A DNA stretch of 34,040 bases from Bacillota bacterium (GCA_021811155.1 JAJZPO010000027.1:1-34040); one strand, 5' to 3'. Shown: positions 15,429-23,193, counted from the stretch's first letter. Notes: generated from the sequence alone by a model not told the origin. Translations and numbers: made by a program.

Positions 15429-15521
15429 GGAACGCTCCTTTCCTGTAGGATTTTCCCTCTCTTTGTCGAAGTTGGAAGTTGTCCAGACTGTCCAATGTCG
15501 AAACGGGAGGAGGTGACCAGT

Positions 15522-15716
15522 GTGCCGGTATATTACATTTGCTCTGGATGCGAAGAGAGATATGCCATCGGATATCAAAATTCATATCCTGACTCCATCA
15601 CATATTGTCCAAAATGCGGAAAGGCTTTGATTAAACATTGCCTAAGTTGCAAAAGGGAGATCGCCAAACAAGATGAACAATTTTGCCCGTATTGCGGGAA
15701 AAAGTATGTTGAATAG
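15522..15716 (+). CDS. Plus-strand double zinc-ribbon protein
   Basis: GTG at 15522 with GGAGG eight bases upstream gives 64 residues. Cysteine pairs are CSGC, CPKCG, CLSC and CPYCG, i.e. two zinc ribbons in tandem. The gene runs against the surrounding minus-strand operon and is followed by its own terminator at 15741-15766. That arrangement is typical of a moron or lysogenic-conversion gene expressed from the prophage. No promoter with both elements could be confirmed just upstream. Confidence 0.7.
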   Translation: MPVYYICSGCEERYAIGYQNSYPDSITYCPKCGKALIKHCLSCKREIAKQDEQFCPYCGKKYVE

Positions 15717-15874
15717 TTTATTGCGGGCATACGTCTCCGGGGCAACTGTTGGGTTGCCATTCTTTTTTTCCAGCAATAAGGGCATTCGGGACTTATTTTG
15801 GCACCGCATTTGCCGCAAAAGTTTTTTCCCGCAGGCTTACCGCACTTAGGGTAAATCCTTTGATTGGTTGACAT
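15575..15874 (-). CDS. Minus-strand zinc-ribbon protein, 3' part antisense to plus gene
   Basis: The ATG at 15874 follows GAGGTGAG. The first 40 residues carry YPKCGK, FCGKCG and CPYCWKK, a double zinc-ribbon pattern similar to the convergent plus-strand protein. From about residue 52 the frame is the antisense of the plus gene and looks non-biological. Either this is a genuine 99-residue protein with a random tail, or a truncated one. The two convergent zinc-ribbon genes may derive from an inverted duplication. Confidence 0.45.
   Translation of the reverse strand: MSTNQRIYPKCGKPAGKNFCGKCGAKISPECPYCWKKRMATQQLPRRRMPAINYSTYFFPQYGQNCSSCLAISLLQLRQCLIKAFPHFGQYVMESGYEF
15741..15766 (+). terminator. 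Terminator of plus-strand zinc-ribbon gene
   Basis: GGCAAC (15741-15746) and GTTGCC (15753-15758) form a short stem with a six-base loop, followed by ATTCTTTTTTT on the plus strand. It starts 24 bases after the stop of the plus-strand zinc-ribbon gene. The stem is short but the T-run is good. Confidence 0.6.
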
Positions 15875-15891
15875 TTTTTCTCACCTCACTT

Positions 15892-16491
15892 TCACAATTG
15901 TTTTAGCTCTCTATTTACCCAGTCCGGCACAAGTAAATCACAAGGGACCGCTTCCAGATCTGCTCTTTTTTCGATTGGTTCCGCATCTTCGATTTTTTGA
16001 ATAGCATTTAATAAACACCCTACGCCGTAAAGCAACGGCCCCCAAGGTTCAAAATCGAAGGGATAAAACCTCAGGATTAAACGAACAAAACAACCAGGGT
16101 ATATCTTAGATTCATCTGTGATTTCCTTGTTCTCAAGGTCAACAATTTTCGGCTTTTTCGAAGATTTAGCCGAAAGGACATAACAGTTAGCGTGCGCAGG
16201 ATTTACAATTCCAAAGGGATTCATTTCGTCCCCATCTCGCAGGGGCATCCAAGTGTCTTGGCTTGTTCCTTTTCTTTCTTTGAGGATAGAGTCTATAGCG
16301 CATTTGATTTCAGATACTGTTTTTGTGTCACTTTTAGGGATTAGGAACGTTGCGGAGTATTCAGGACGAATCGGAACATCCGGTATATGTAAGGATGCAG
16401 GCCTAAATACGTGTGATCCGATAAGCTTTACTTTTCCGGTTTGCACTCTTATAGGTGTTACCTCAGAAGGGGCAATGTATTTTCTAGCCAA
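15892..16491 (-). CDS. DUF2815-family phage protein (probable ssDNA-binding)
   Basis: The 199-residue protein starts at TTG 16491 after AAGGTGAG. Signature segments are RPEYSATFLIPKSDTKTVSE, the DTWMPLRDGDE region and the C-terminal FEPWGPLLYGVGCLLNAIQ. These match DUF2815, a phage family usually found among replication genes and commonly treated as an OB-fold single-stranded DNA-binding protein. It is the third gene of the minus-strand operon. Binding activity is inferred by family. Confidence 0.8.
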   Translation of the reverse strand: MARKYIAPSEVTPIRVQTGKVKLIGSHVFRPASLHIPDVPIRPEYSATFLIPKSDTKTVSEIKCAIDSILKERKGTSQDTWMPLRDGDEMNPFGIVNPAHANCYVLSAKSSKKPKIVDLENKEITDESKIYPGCFVRLILRFYPFDFEPWGPLLYGVGCLLNAIQKIEDAEPIEKRADLEAVPCDLLVPDWVNRELKQL

Positions 16492-16534
16492 TTTAACTCA
16501 CCTTACTTTTTTTTCAGGGCCTAGTCGGTTCACT

Positions 16535-16774
16535 CTATAGAGCCTTTAGCCTTTTAGGTAGCATCCTGAGTTCAACCTCGCGTTCTACCCATGCTTTAAC
16601 CTTGTCTTTAGGGAAAATGAACCGACTCCCATGTCTCATGGTCGGAAAACCTTTCGTATTGGCTAACTCATAGGCCCTGGTTTCGCCACAGCGTAAGTAT
16701 TGCTGCAATTCTTTAATGGTCAAAAAATCTGGTAGATCCTCAAATTTTAGCCCTTGCTTCGGTTTGGTCGGCAC
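16535..16774 (-). CDS. Excisionase-like helix-turn-helix protein
   Basis: GTG at 16774 is preferred because GAGGAG lies eight bases upstream (the GTG at 16783 lies within it); 79 residues. The segment FLTIKELQQYLRCGETRAYE, then TMRHGSRFIFPKDKVKAWV, is the winged-helix DNA-binding fold of excisionase/helix_turn_helix_17 proteins. It overlaps the end of the XRE gene. As the second early gene in an integrase-bearing element it is a good candidate Xis, which steers integrase toward excision; it could also be a plain regulator. Confidence 0.8.
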   Translation of the reverse strand: MPTKPKQGLKFEDLPDFLTIKELQQYLRCGETRAYELANTKGFPTMRHGSRFIFPKDKVKAWVEREVELRMLPKRLKAL

Positions 16775-17021
16775 TAACCCCACTCCTCTTGTCTTGTATT
16801 TCCGACATTGAAAGCAAAATATTAAAGTCCATTCTTAAGGCCTTAGCAATTTTGTAAAGAGAATTAAGTGACGGCATATAACGACCAGCCTCAATATCTG
16901 CAAAGTAATTCCGTGATAGGCCTGCAGCCTCACCTACGACCTTTTGAGTCAACCTCAGATTGCGCCGTTGTTTCTGGATTGCGATTCCTAACTTCTGTTT
17001 GTCCAAAATCTCTTTTTCCAT
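16740..17021 (-). CDS. XRE-family regulator (Cro-like position)
   Basis: The 93-residue protein has an XRE helix-turn-helix at about 10-65: LGIAIQKQRRNLRLTQKVVG, AGLSRNYFADIEAGRYMPSL, ending LRMDFNILL. This closely parallels the HTH of the divergent repressor (AGISRSYLADVEAGRYNPSL), suggesting they read related operators. It is the first gene of the minus-strand early operon, the classic Cro position. The ATG at 17021 follows GGGAGGTGA. One operator-like box lies within its 3' end at 16794. Confidence 0.88.
   Translation of the reverse strand: MEKEILDKQKLGIAIQKQRRNLRLTQKVVGEAAGLSRNYFADIEAGRYMPSLNSLYKIAKALRMDFNILLSMSEIQDKRSGVSADQTEARAKI
16794..16807 (+). promoter_or_regulatory. Operator-like box inside xre 3' end
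   Basis: TTGTATTTCCGACA matches the box repeated in the repressor/early intergenic region (consensus TTGTATTTCCGTCA) at 13 of 14 positions. It lies within the XRE gene near the excisionase start. It may be a secondary operator or chance. Confidence 0.4.
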
Positions 17022-17051
17022 TGTGGTTCGTCACCTCCCTCAGATGAGTTA

Positions 17052-17080
17052 ATTGTAGTGTATTTCCGTCATTGACTCAA
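17052..17080 (-). promoter_or_regulatory. Early-operon promoter (minus strand)
   Basis: On the minus strand TTGAGT (17075-17080) and TACAAT (17052-17057) are separated by 17 bases, a good sigma-A spacing, and precede the XRE gene by about 30 bases. An operator box at 17058-17071 fills the spacer, so bound repressor would block polymerase. Confidence 0.72.
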
Positions 17081-17224
17081 AGCTGATTTCCCCCAATTAA
17101 GCCAAACTAGGAACATTTATCTTGTTTTCCCGTCCAATACCTTGTATTTCCGTCATATTTCGATTAATATACTACTTGTAATTCCGACTATTTACGGATA
17201 TAATTTGAAGTGTCGGGATTACCG
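17058..17224. promoter_or_regulatory. Operator array of repressor/early region
   Basis: Five boxes related to TTGTATTTCCGTCA occur at 17058-17071 (GTGTATTTCCGTCA), 17122-17135 (TTGTTTTCCCGTCC), 17142-17155 (exact), 17176-17189 (TTGTAATTCCGACT) and, inverted, 17211-17224 (CGGTAATCCCGACA read on the minus strand). They are direct repeats with little internal symmetry. They overlap both divergent promoters, as expected for a CI/Cro-type switch. Confidence 0.7.
17176..17204 (+). promoter_or_regulatory. Repressor promoter (plus strand)
   Basis: TTGTAA (17176-17181), a 17-base spacer and TATAAT (17199-17204) form a strong sigma-A promoter about 40 bases before the repressor ATG. The -35 lies inside an operator box, consistent with autoregulation. 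Confidence 0.75.
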
Positions 17225-17243
17225 TCTTAAAGGGGGGATTACA

Positions 17244-18104
17244 ATGGGTGTCGGGGAACGGATAAGAAAATATAGAAAAGATAGAGGGTTTACACAGACT
17301 CAACTTGCTCAAAAGGCTGGGATTTCGAGGTCATACCTGGCCGACGTGGAAGCCGGAAGATATAATCCGAGCTTATCAACTCTATTTGATATTGCTGCTC
17401 CTTTAGGAGTGCCTGCTAGCATCTTGTTGGATGATAAGGAGATTGACTTTAGCAATTTGATGTCTCTATGTCAACGAAGTGATATGACGCTTAATGCTCT
17501 TGCGAAAATCATTGAAATTTCAGGTGATGACTTAAACCTAATTAGAAGCAATAGATTACCCGATGATGATACAATGAACAAAATTTGTGACTATTTTAAT
17601 TGCACCTGGGATTATTTAATCGGAAAAACCAACGTTCTTAATGAAATTATCATAGGGGAAGAATCCATCCTTCTTCCTGATACAAATGCGCCTTTAAATC
17701 TAACCGAGAAGGTTCCTATTCTTGGAACTGTTGCTGCTGGATTTCCACTTTATGCAGAGCAGAATGTTATTGGCCACGAAGAGGTCCCAAAAAGTTTTTT
17801 GAAAGGCGCTGAGCACTTTTTCCTAATCGTAAAAGGTGAAAGCATGACTGGCAGCAGGATCTATCCCGGTGATAAGGTCTTGATCCGGCGCCAGCCCGAA
17901 GTTGAAAACGGACAGATCGCCTTAGTTTTAGTGGGGAATGAAGAAGCGACCCTAAAGCGGGTCAAATACGTAAACGGAAACGCCATATTATACCCCGATA
18001 ATCCCGCCCATGAGCCACAAATCTATCCGGCCAGTGAGGTCAGGATTATCGGTTATGTCACCCAGGTAATGTTTGACCCTAACCTTAAGAAGGGGCATGT
18101 ATAG
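17244..18104 (+). CDS. LexA/CI-type repressor with S24 autoprotease domain
   Basis: ATG at 17244 with AGGGGGG upstream gives 286 residues. Residues 3-62 are an XRE helix-turn-helix (TQTQLAQKAGISRSYLADVE). Residues about 70-128 look like a second HTH of the same kind (SDMTLNALAKIIEISGDDLN, then ICDYFNCTWDYLIGKTN). The C-terminal S24 domain has the Ala165-Gly166 cleavage bond in GTVAAGFPLY, Ser200 in KGESM and Lys238 in EATLKRV. RecA-stimulated self-cleavage after DNA damage would lift repression of the minus-strand operon. The operator array lies just upstream. Confidence 0.93.
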   Translation: MGVGERIRKYRKDRGFTQTQLAQKAGISRSYLADVEAGRYNPSLSTLFDIAAPLGVPASILLDDKEIDFSNLMSLCQRSDMTLNALAKIIEISGDDLNLIRSNRLPDDDTMNKICDYFNCTWDYLIGKTNVLNEIIIGEESILLPDTNAPLNLTEKVPILGTVAAGFPLYAEQNVIGHEEVPKSFLKGAEHFFLIVKGESMTGSRIYPGDKVLIRRQPEVENGQIALVLVGNEEATLKRVKYVNGNAILYPDNPAHEPQIYPASEVRIIGYVTQVMFDPNLKKGHV

Positions 18105-18107
18105 ATA

Positions 18108-18134
18108 GAAGAGCGCATACCCCAGTTGCGCTTT
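18108..18134 (+). terminator. Weak hairpin after repressor gene
   Basis: AGCGCA (18112-18117) pairs with TGCGCT (18127-18132), extendable by three pairs past a bulge, and is followed by TTCT. It may partly terminate repressor transcription before the integrase gene. The T-run is short. Confidence 0.35.
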
Positions 18135-18160
18135 CTAAATAACAAGAGGAGGACCAAGTT

Positions 18161-19375
18161 ATGCCCACAAAAACGAGCGAGACAAAAGAAGAAAAGAGTA
18201 AGCCGAAAGGCCCTAGAAGGGCTAATGGCGAAGGGTCAATCCATAAAATAAAGGAGGGAAAGCATAAAGGGAAATGGGTAGCCCAGGTAACCATCGGTAA
18301 AAGACCGGATGGCAAACCTGATAGGAAGACTTTTTATGGCAAGGGACGCGCAGAGGTAAAGGAAAAGCTAAAAGCTATTATGGATGAACTGGCGCAGGGA
18401 GTAAACCTTCAAAAACAGGGCGTACTTACCTTTGGAAGCTGGATTCAGACCTGGATGGATGACTACAAAAAGGTTAGCTTACGTCTATCTACCTGGGAGA
18501 CGTACGACCGGTTAATTCGAATCCATATCAAGCCAGCGTTAGAGACTTATACCCTTAGAGACCTAGACACCGGGCATATTCAACGGCTTTATAACAAAAT
18601 GATTGAAAATGGATCTTCTTCGGCCACTGTGCGAAAAGTTCACCAAATTATTGACTCATGCCTGGCTAAAGCCAAAGAAAACCGTCTTATAGCATGGAAC
18701 CCTGCTGATTCCGTTGAGCTTCCAAAGCTGGAATCAAAGAAGGTTAGAGCTATGACCACGGATGAAATGACAAAGTTTCTGAGTGTATTAAAACTCGATG
18801 TATGGGGAGTCGGCCTACTGACTCTATTAGGCACTGGCCTCCGGATCGGGGAGCTGCTTGCACTTGAATGGCCGGACATTGACCTTCGAAAAAAAATCAT
18901 CCATGTTAAACGGGCCATGATGAGAACTAAGGCCAAAGGGCTCGTATTGGGCGAACCTAAAACTCCAAGATCAGTTCGTGATATCCCTATTCCACCATAC
19001 CTTGCAGCTGCCATACGTTTATATAGAATTAAGCAGGTAAAGGGGCGCCTGGCTTCGGGTGAAAAATACCAAGACAACAACTTGGTTTTTTGTACCAGTA
19101 AAGGCACAAAGATTATTCCCCGGAACTTTCAACGAAAGTACTACAAGCTACGTGATGATACGGGACTTCCAAACGACCTAAACCTTCATTCGCTGCGACA
19201 TACCTACTCTACCAGGCTACTTGAACAGGGCGAAAACATGAAAACAATCGGTGAACTCCTGGGCCATGTTCACGTAGATACTACCGGAAGATATACTGAT
19301 GTCCTTCCTGAAACAAAAAGAAAAGCAGCTGATCAGATTAATCAACTGCTTAAAAAGAAAGCCTCTCAGAAATGA
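18161..19375 (+). CDS. int: Tyrosine-family site-specific integrase
   Basis: The 404-residue protein has the standard layout: an N-terminal AP2-like arm-binding region (GEGSIHKIKEGKHKGKWVAQ), a core-binding domain (about 90-175) and a catalytic domain. Catalytic residues visible are Arg228 (GTGLRIGELL), Lys267, His343 and Arg346 (LHSLRHTYS), His369 (LGHVHV) and Tyr378 (GRYTDV). ATG at 18161 follows AGGAGG. It ends 90 bases from tRNA-Val, the likely attachment site. Confidence 0.96.
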   Translation: MPTKTSETKEEKSKPKGPRRANGEGSIHKIKEGKHKGKWVAQVTIGKRPDGKPDRKTFYGKGRAEVKEKLKAIMDELAQGVNLQKQGVLTFGSWIQTWMDDYKKVSLRLSTWETYDRLIRIHIKPALETYTLRDLDTGHIQRLYNKMIENGSSSATVRKVHQIIDSCLAKAKENRLIAWNPADSVELPKLESKKVRAMTTDEMTKFLSVLKLDVWGVGLLTLLGTGLRIGELLALEWPDIDLRKKIIHVKRAMMRTKAKGLVLGEPKTPRSVRDIPIPPYLAAAIRLYRIKQVKGRLASGEKYQDNNLVFCTSKGTKIIPRNFQRKYYKLRDDTGLPNDLNLHSLRHTYSTRLLEQGENMKTIGELLGHVHVDTTGRYTDVLPETKRKAADQINQLLKKKASQK

Positions 19376-19540
19376 GAGACCAAGTGCGAAAAGTTTATTG
19401 CAGTACCGTTGCAGTACTGGGTTAATTGACGCTCTATCAAAAAAGCTGAAAGCCTTGATATAACTGGTGGGCGATACCGGGATCGAACCGATGACCTCTT
19501 CCGTGTGAAGGAAGCGCTCTCCCGACTGAGCCAATCGCCC
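19376..19540. other. Probable right attachment region (attR/attL) at tRNA-Val
   Basis: The prophage ends against the CCA end of tRNA-Val, so the core crossover probably lies in the 3' part of the tRNA, which the phage would restore. Between integrase and tRNA two 9-base direct repeats TTGCAGTAC (19398-19406 and 19409-19417, 11 bases apart) are candidates for integrase arm sites. The matching core on the far side is outside the window, so the exact crossover cannot be set. Confidence 0.6.
19465..19540 (-). tRNA. tRNA-Val (anticodon CAC)
   Basis: The minus strand reads GGGCGAT...ATCGCCC A CCA with full cloverleaf; the anticodon loop TTCACAC between CTTCC and GGAAG gives CAC. CCA is encoded (19465-19467). 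This is the prophage-proximal tRNA and the probable integration target. Confidence 0.95.
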
Positions 19541-19543
19541 AAA

Positions 19544-19680
19544 TTCGATTTTCGGAGTTCGATATTCGATGTTCGACTTAAGTCTTATTTGCAGCAAACC
19601 TAAAATGTCCGCTTAATTTGATCAACCCTCGCGCTCGGGTTCATTCGAACCACGAATCACGAATTTCGAATATCGAATTG
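19544..19680. repeat. Paired inverted 7-bp-period tracts between tRNAs
   Basis: 19544-19578 is five successive heptamers of the form TTCGNNN. 19646-19680 is five successive heptamers of the form CGAANNN, the inverse of the first. They flank a 67-base AT-rich spacer, so RNA or single strands could fold back. The tract ends directly at the CCA of tRNA-Met. Confidence 0.7.
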
Positions 19681-19757
19681 TGGTGGGCCCTCAGAGATTC
19701 GAACTCTGGACCAACCGGTTATGAGCCGGTTGCTCTGACCAACTGAGCTAAGGGCCC
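19681..19757 (-). tRNA. tRNA with CAT anticodon (elongator Met or Ile2)
   Basis: The minus strand reads GGGCCCT...AGGGCCC A CCA; loop CTCATAA between ACCGG and CCGGT gives CAT, and CCA is encoded. The sequence alone does not separate elongator Met from lysidine-modified Ile2; lack of initiator features argues against fMet. Confidence 0.92.
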
Positions 19758-19776
19758 GCAATAAAACAAAATAAAA

Positions 19777-19851
19777 TGGCTCCCCGAGCAGGACTCGAAC
19801 CTGCAACCTACCGGTTAACAGCCGGTTGCTCCACCATTGAGCTATCGAGGA
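19777..19851 (-). tRNA. tRNA-Asn (anticodon GTT)
   Basis: The minus strand reads TCCTCGA...TCGGGGA G CCA with loop CTGTTAA between ACCGG and CCGGT, giving GTT. CCA is encoded. It is first of three tRNAs read toward the prophage. Confidence 0.95.
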
Positions 19852-20015
19852 ATGCCGTTCACAACAACGATTATAGGATAAATAACTCAAATGGTCAAGA
19901 GGTTTTATTAACCATAATTTTTATCTGTAAACTTTATTATCTCAAAAACCAAACAGTTTTGCAAGGAAAATCTATAAGACAAGAGCAATTGTATTAACCT
20001 ACATGTCAAATTCAT

Positions 20016-20047
20016 GGGTCGGAACTCAGAATTCAGAATTCCGACCC
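20016..20047. repeat. Palindromic heptamer tract before rpoD terminator
   Basis: Successive heptamers GGTCGGA, ACTCAGA, ATTCAGA, ATTCCGA and CCC make a near-perfect palindrome running from GGGTCGGAA to TTCCGACCC. It belongs to the same family as tracts near 23107, 30204, 32534 and 33145. No gene lies between here and tRNA-Asn apart from AT-rich DNA. Confidence 0.7.
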
Positions 20048-20060
20048 GCGAGAATTTCCT

Positions 20061-20091
20061 GAAAGAAAACGTGGCCCCCGGCCACGTTTTC
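20061..20091 (-). terminator. rpoD terminator
   Basis: GAAAACGTGGCC (20065-20076) and GGCCACGTTTTC (20080-20091) form a perfect 12-bp stem with a three-base loop; TTTC follows on the minus strand. It overlaps the rpoD stop codon and ends the dnaG-rpoD transcript. Confidence 0.88.
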
Positions 20092-21185
20092 TAATCAAGA
20101 TAATCTTTCAGTTTTTTGCTGCGGCTGGGGTGGCGCAGTTTGCGCAAGGCCTTAGCCTCAATCTGCCTGATGCGCTCGCGGGTAACGCCAAACTCCTGTC
20201 CAACCTCTTCCAGGGTGCGCGAGCGGCCGTCATCCAGGCCAAAACGCAGGCGCAGCACCTTCTCCTCGCGCGGCGTCAGTGTTTCCAGCACTTCCTCCAG
20301 TTGTTCCTTCAACAAAATGAAAGAAGCCGCTTCGGCCGGGGCGGGAGCATCTTCGTCCTCAATGAAATCACCCAGGTGGCTGTCCTCTTCTTCCCCGATC
20401 GGAGTTTCGAGTGAAACAGGTTCCTGCGCAATTTTCATGATTTCCCGTACGCGCTCCTCGGGGATATCCATCTCCCTGGCGATTTCATCCGGGGTTGGTT
20501 CCCGGCCCAATTCCTGGAGCAATTGTCGCGAAACCCGGATCAGCTTGTTGATAGTCTCCACCATGTGGACCGGAATACGAATAGTGCGCGCCTGATCTGC
20601 AATGGCCCTGGTAATAGCCTGCCGGATCCACCAGGTTGCATAAGTGCTGAATTTGTACCCCTTGCGGTAGTCAAACTTTTCCACAGCCTTGATCAAGCCC
20701 AGGTTGCCTTCCTGGATCAGGTCAAGAAACAGCATGCCTCTGCCAACGTAACGTTTGGCAATGCTGACCACAAGCCTCAGGTTGGCTTCAGCCAGCCGGC
20801 GCTTGGCCATCTCGTCGCCCAATTCCATGCGTTTGGCCAGGTCTACCTCTTCCTCAGCAGTTAACAGGGGAACCCTGCCGATTTCTTTCAGGTACATGCG
20901 AACAGGGTCATCAATCCCGATTCCTTCCGGAACGGAAAGGTCAACCTCTATCTCCTCATCAGCCCCGGCATCATTATCAGGTTTATCCAGGGCTTCCAAA
21001 GCCCCGGCCTCCGGGACGACGTCAATACCCATACTGCCCAATTGCTCGTAAACCTCATCAATCTGATCAGGAGTGAGTTCAACTCCCTGCAGCGCATCCA
21101 TTATTTCATGGTATGTCAAAAGCCCCCGCTTTTTACCGCGCTGAATGAGCTCCTTAACTTCGGCCTTAATTTCTAATTCCTTCAA
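20091..21185 (-). CDS. rpoD: RNA polymerase primary sigma factor SigA
   Basis: The 364-residue protein has all regions of a housekeeping sigma: 1.1 (residues 1-60), 1.2 ([20 protein letters not shown]), 2 ([20 protein letters not shown], then [20 protein letters not shown]), 3 and 4 ([20 protein letters not shown], then [19 protein letters not shown]). Length matches Firmicute SigA. Start is TTG at 21185 with AAGGGGTG upstream. It lies 29 bases after dnaG in the same direction, the classic macromolecular-synthesis pair. Confidence 0.98.
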   Translation of the reverse strand: MKELEIKAEVKELIQRGKKRGLLTYHEIMDALQGVELTPDQIDEVYEQLGSMGIDVVPEAGALEALDKPDNDAGADEEIEVDLSVPEGIGIDDPVRMYLKEIGRVPLLTAEEEVDLAKRMELGDEMAKRRLAEANLRLVVSIAKRYVGRGMLFLDLIQEGNLGLIKAVEKFDYRKGYKFSTYATWWIRQAITRAIADQARTIRIPVHMVETINKLIRVSRQLLQELGREPTPDEIAREMDIPEERVREIMKIAQEPVSLETPIGEEEDSHLGDFIEDEDAPAPAEAASFILLKEQLEEVLETLTPREEKVLRLRFGLDDGRSRTLEEVGQEFGVTRERIRQIEAKALRKLRHPSRSKKLKDYLD

Positions 21186-21214
21186 TGGTTTTCACCCCTT
21201 CCCTAGGGTTTTCT

Positions 21215-23089
21215 CTATCTTGGGAGATCGGAAGCAGGCTGCCTGATCAGCTGATTGATTTGCTGCAATAGCTTCATGGCGTTTTCCACATCCCCATTGT
21301 TCTGCATCAACCGCGCCTGTTCCTGCAATTTGTTGATTTTCTCTTTGATCTGATCATTCTTTATTACTTTTATGCAATCACCCGCTGCCTTGAGGGGGCT
21401 GCTGACCCCCGGATCAGCCAAAGCAAGCCGAGCAAAAAAACTTTCCAACTCCTGGTCATTAACCATAGCAGCCAACGTCGCTGGATCCCAGTTCCCCTTC
21501 AGCCACATTTCCTTAATCAGGACAAGAGCTTTGCTGTGGACGGGATCTCTGAACCCATCCCAGCCCAGGTTCTCGTGCACCAGAGCAATTACCTGCGGTT
21601 CATCTAGCATCAGCCGCAACAATAAATTCTCTGCGCGCAGCACCTGGGATGAAACTATTTTAAGAGCAGCGTCAACATCACTTTCCCTTCCAGGATTGCC
21701 AAATTCTGAATGGGCAAGCCCATTGTTAGTATGGCTGTTTAACCGGGATTTATCCGGAAATACCCGGGTTTTTCGGGCTTTTGAGGATATTCTCTCCAAT
21801 TCAGCGTAGATTACTTCTTCAGTAATCCCCAGAGTTTTCGCTATTAATTGAATATATCCTCCCCGTTCGATCAAACTTTCCGTTTTTAATAAATCATCAG
21901 CCAGACTGTTGACAATTTCAACCTTGGCGTTGATGTTAGCCGTCGGCCTTTCCCTGGTCAAGTGCGCCAGCTTGTAGGGCACTATTCCAGGCGCATTTTC
22001 AGTCAACAGGGCAAATTCTTCCGGCCGGTGGCTGCGCAAAAACTCATCCGGGTCCTTGCCGGCGGGAACGGTCAGAATTTTCACGTTGCAGCCTAAAGCC
22101 CGCAGGATTTCCGCCCCTTTAAAAGCGGCGCTGACCCCAGCCCCATCTGAGTCATAGGCCAGGACAACCTTCTGGGTGTAACGCAGAATCAACTTGCCCT
22201 GGTCCCGGGTAAGAGCCGTCCCCAGAGACGCCACCGCGTTGTCAAAGCCGCTCTGGTGCGCGGCAATCACATCCATGTACCCTTCTACAACCAAGGTCTC
22301 CCCTTTTTCACGCATATTCTTGTGGGCGAGATCTATGCCATAAAGATTATGCCTTTTGCTGAAGAAGGGTGTCTCCGGTGTGTTTAAATATTTAGGTAGG
22401 GAATCATCCAAAACCCTGCCGCCAAACCCTATTACCTGCCCGCGCACATTTACGATGGGAAAGATGATCCGGTTGCGGAACCTGTCATAACCTCCTCCGT
22501 CTTCCTTGGGCGTTACCACCCCTGCATCCGCCATCTCCTTCAGGGAGAACCCTCGCGCCTGCAAAAAGGAGGTTAAACCAGACCATCCCTCCGGCGCAAA
22601 ACCCAACTGAAACTCTTCAAGAACTTTATGATTTATGCCCCGGCGTGCCAGGTAATCCCTTGCAGCCTGGGCCTCCGGTTTGCTCAGCAAATATTCATGG
22701 TAAAAGTCTTTCGAGGCCTTGTTGATCTGGGCGATGCGCTCAAGCTGCTTTTGTTTAGCCTGTTCCTGCGGATCAAGTTCAACCTGAGGGAGATTCACCC
22801 CCGTTTTTTCCGCCAGGAACTTAACTGCCTCGCCAAAGCTGATATTCTCTTTTTTCGTCAGAAAGGTAAAAACATTTCCCCCGGTCTGGCAGCCGAAACA
22901 ATAGAACATTTGCTTGTCGGGTGCTACTGTAAAACTGGGAGTCTTTTCATGATGAAATGGGCATAGGCCTAAATAGTTCCTGCCTTTTTTGCTCAGGACA
23001 ACATAGTCGGAGATAACCTCAACTATGTCTGCCCTTGCCCGTATTTCGTCTAGCAGATAATCCGGCCAGTTTCCGCTCAATCTTTTCAC
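21215..23089 (-). CDS. dnaG: DNA primase
   Basis: The 624-residue protein has the N-terminal CHC2 zinc finger (Cys43, His46, Cys64, Cys67 in CPFHHEK...YCFGCQTGG), the central RNA-polymerase/Toprim domain (ETLVVEGYMDVIAAHQ, VVLAYDSDGAG) and a C-terminal helicase-binding region. It makes RNA primers at the replication fork. GTG start at 23089; upstream DNA lacks a strong ribosome site. Operon with rpoD. Confidence 0.98.
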   Translation of the reverse strand: MKRLSGNWPDYLLDEIRARADIVEVISDYVVLSKKGRNYLGLCPFHHEKTPSFTVAPDKQMFYCFGCQTGGNVFTFLTKKENISFGEAVKFLAEKTGVNLPQVELDPQEQAKQKQLERIAQINKASKDFYHEYLLSKPEAQAARDYLARRGINHKVLEEFQLGFAPEGWSGLTSFLQARGFSLKEMADAGVVTPKEDGGGYDRFRNRIIFPIVNVRGQVIGFGGRVLDDSLPKYLNTPETPFFSKRHNLYGIDLAHKNMREKGETLVVEGYMDVIAAHQSGFDNAVASLGTALTRDQGKLILRYTQKVVLAYDSDGAGVSAAFKGAEILRALGCNVKILTVPAGKDPDEFLRSHRPEEFALLTENAPGIVPYKLAHLTRERPTANINAKVEIVNSLADDLLKTESLIERGGYIQLIAKTLGITEEVIYAELERISSKARKTRVFPDKSRLNSHTNNGLAHSEFGNPGRESDVDAALKIVSSQVLRAENLLLRLMLDEPQVIALVHENLGWDGFRDPVHSKALVLIKEMWLKGNWDPATLAAMVNDQELESFFARLALADPGVSSPLKAAGDCIKVIKNDQIKEKINKLQEQARLMQNNGDVENAMKLLQQINQLIRQPASDLPR

Positions 23090-23106
23090 CCAACCGCTTA
23101 AACGAA

Positions 23107-23134
23107 GTCCGAGGTCAGAAGTCCGACGTCCGAA
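23107..23134. repeat. Heptamer tract, GTCCGAN type
   Basis: GTCCGAG, GTCAGAA, GTCCGAC and GTCCGAA follow each other in exact 7-base register just upstream of dnaG. Same periodicity as the other host tracts. Confidence 0.7.
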
Positions 23135-23193
23135 AAAAGCATCCCTGTAAATTCTTGCACTAGTTCACGTCCGTTCGTCGAAGCATACTTGCA

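Larger units (their letters stand above)
1..19464. mobile_element. Prophage, lysogeny and early region (left end outside window)
   Basis: An integrase, an S24-type repressor, an excisionase-like protein and about 30 tightly packed minus-strand genes of phage-replication type form one block ending against tRNA-Val. The block holds DUF2815, DUF669, Sak4-like, helicase, HNH and HTPGPW-type proteins, all families common in phages. No capsid, terminase, tail or lysis gene is visible, so the late region and other att site must lie left of position 1. The heptamer tracts common in the neighbouring host intergenic DNA were not seen here, consistent with separate origin. It could be a non-phage integrative element, but the early-gene content favours a siphophage-type prophage. 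Confidence 0.9.

Noticed and set aside
20116-20595. Long plus-strand frame in rpoD
   Set aside because: Ser/Arg-rich antisense product of a conserved sigma factor gene.
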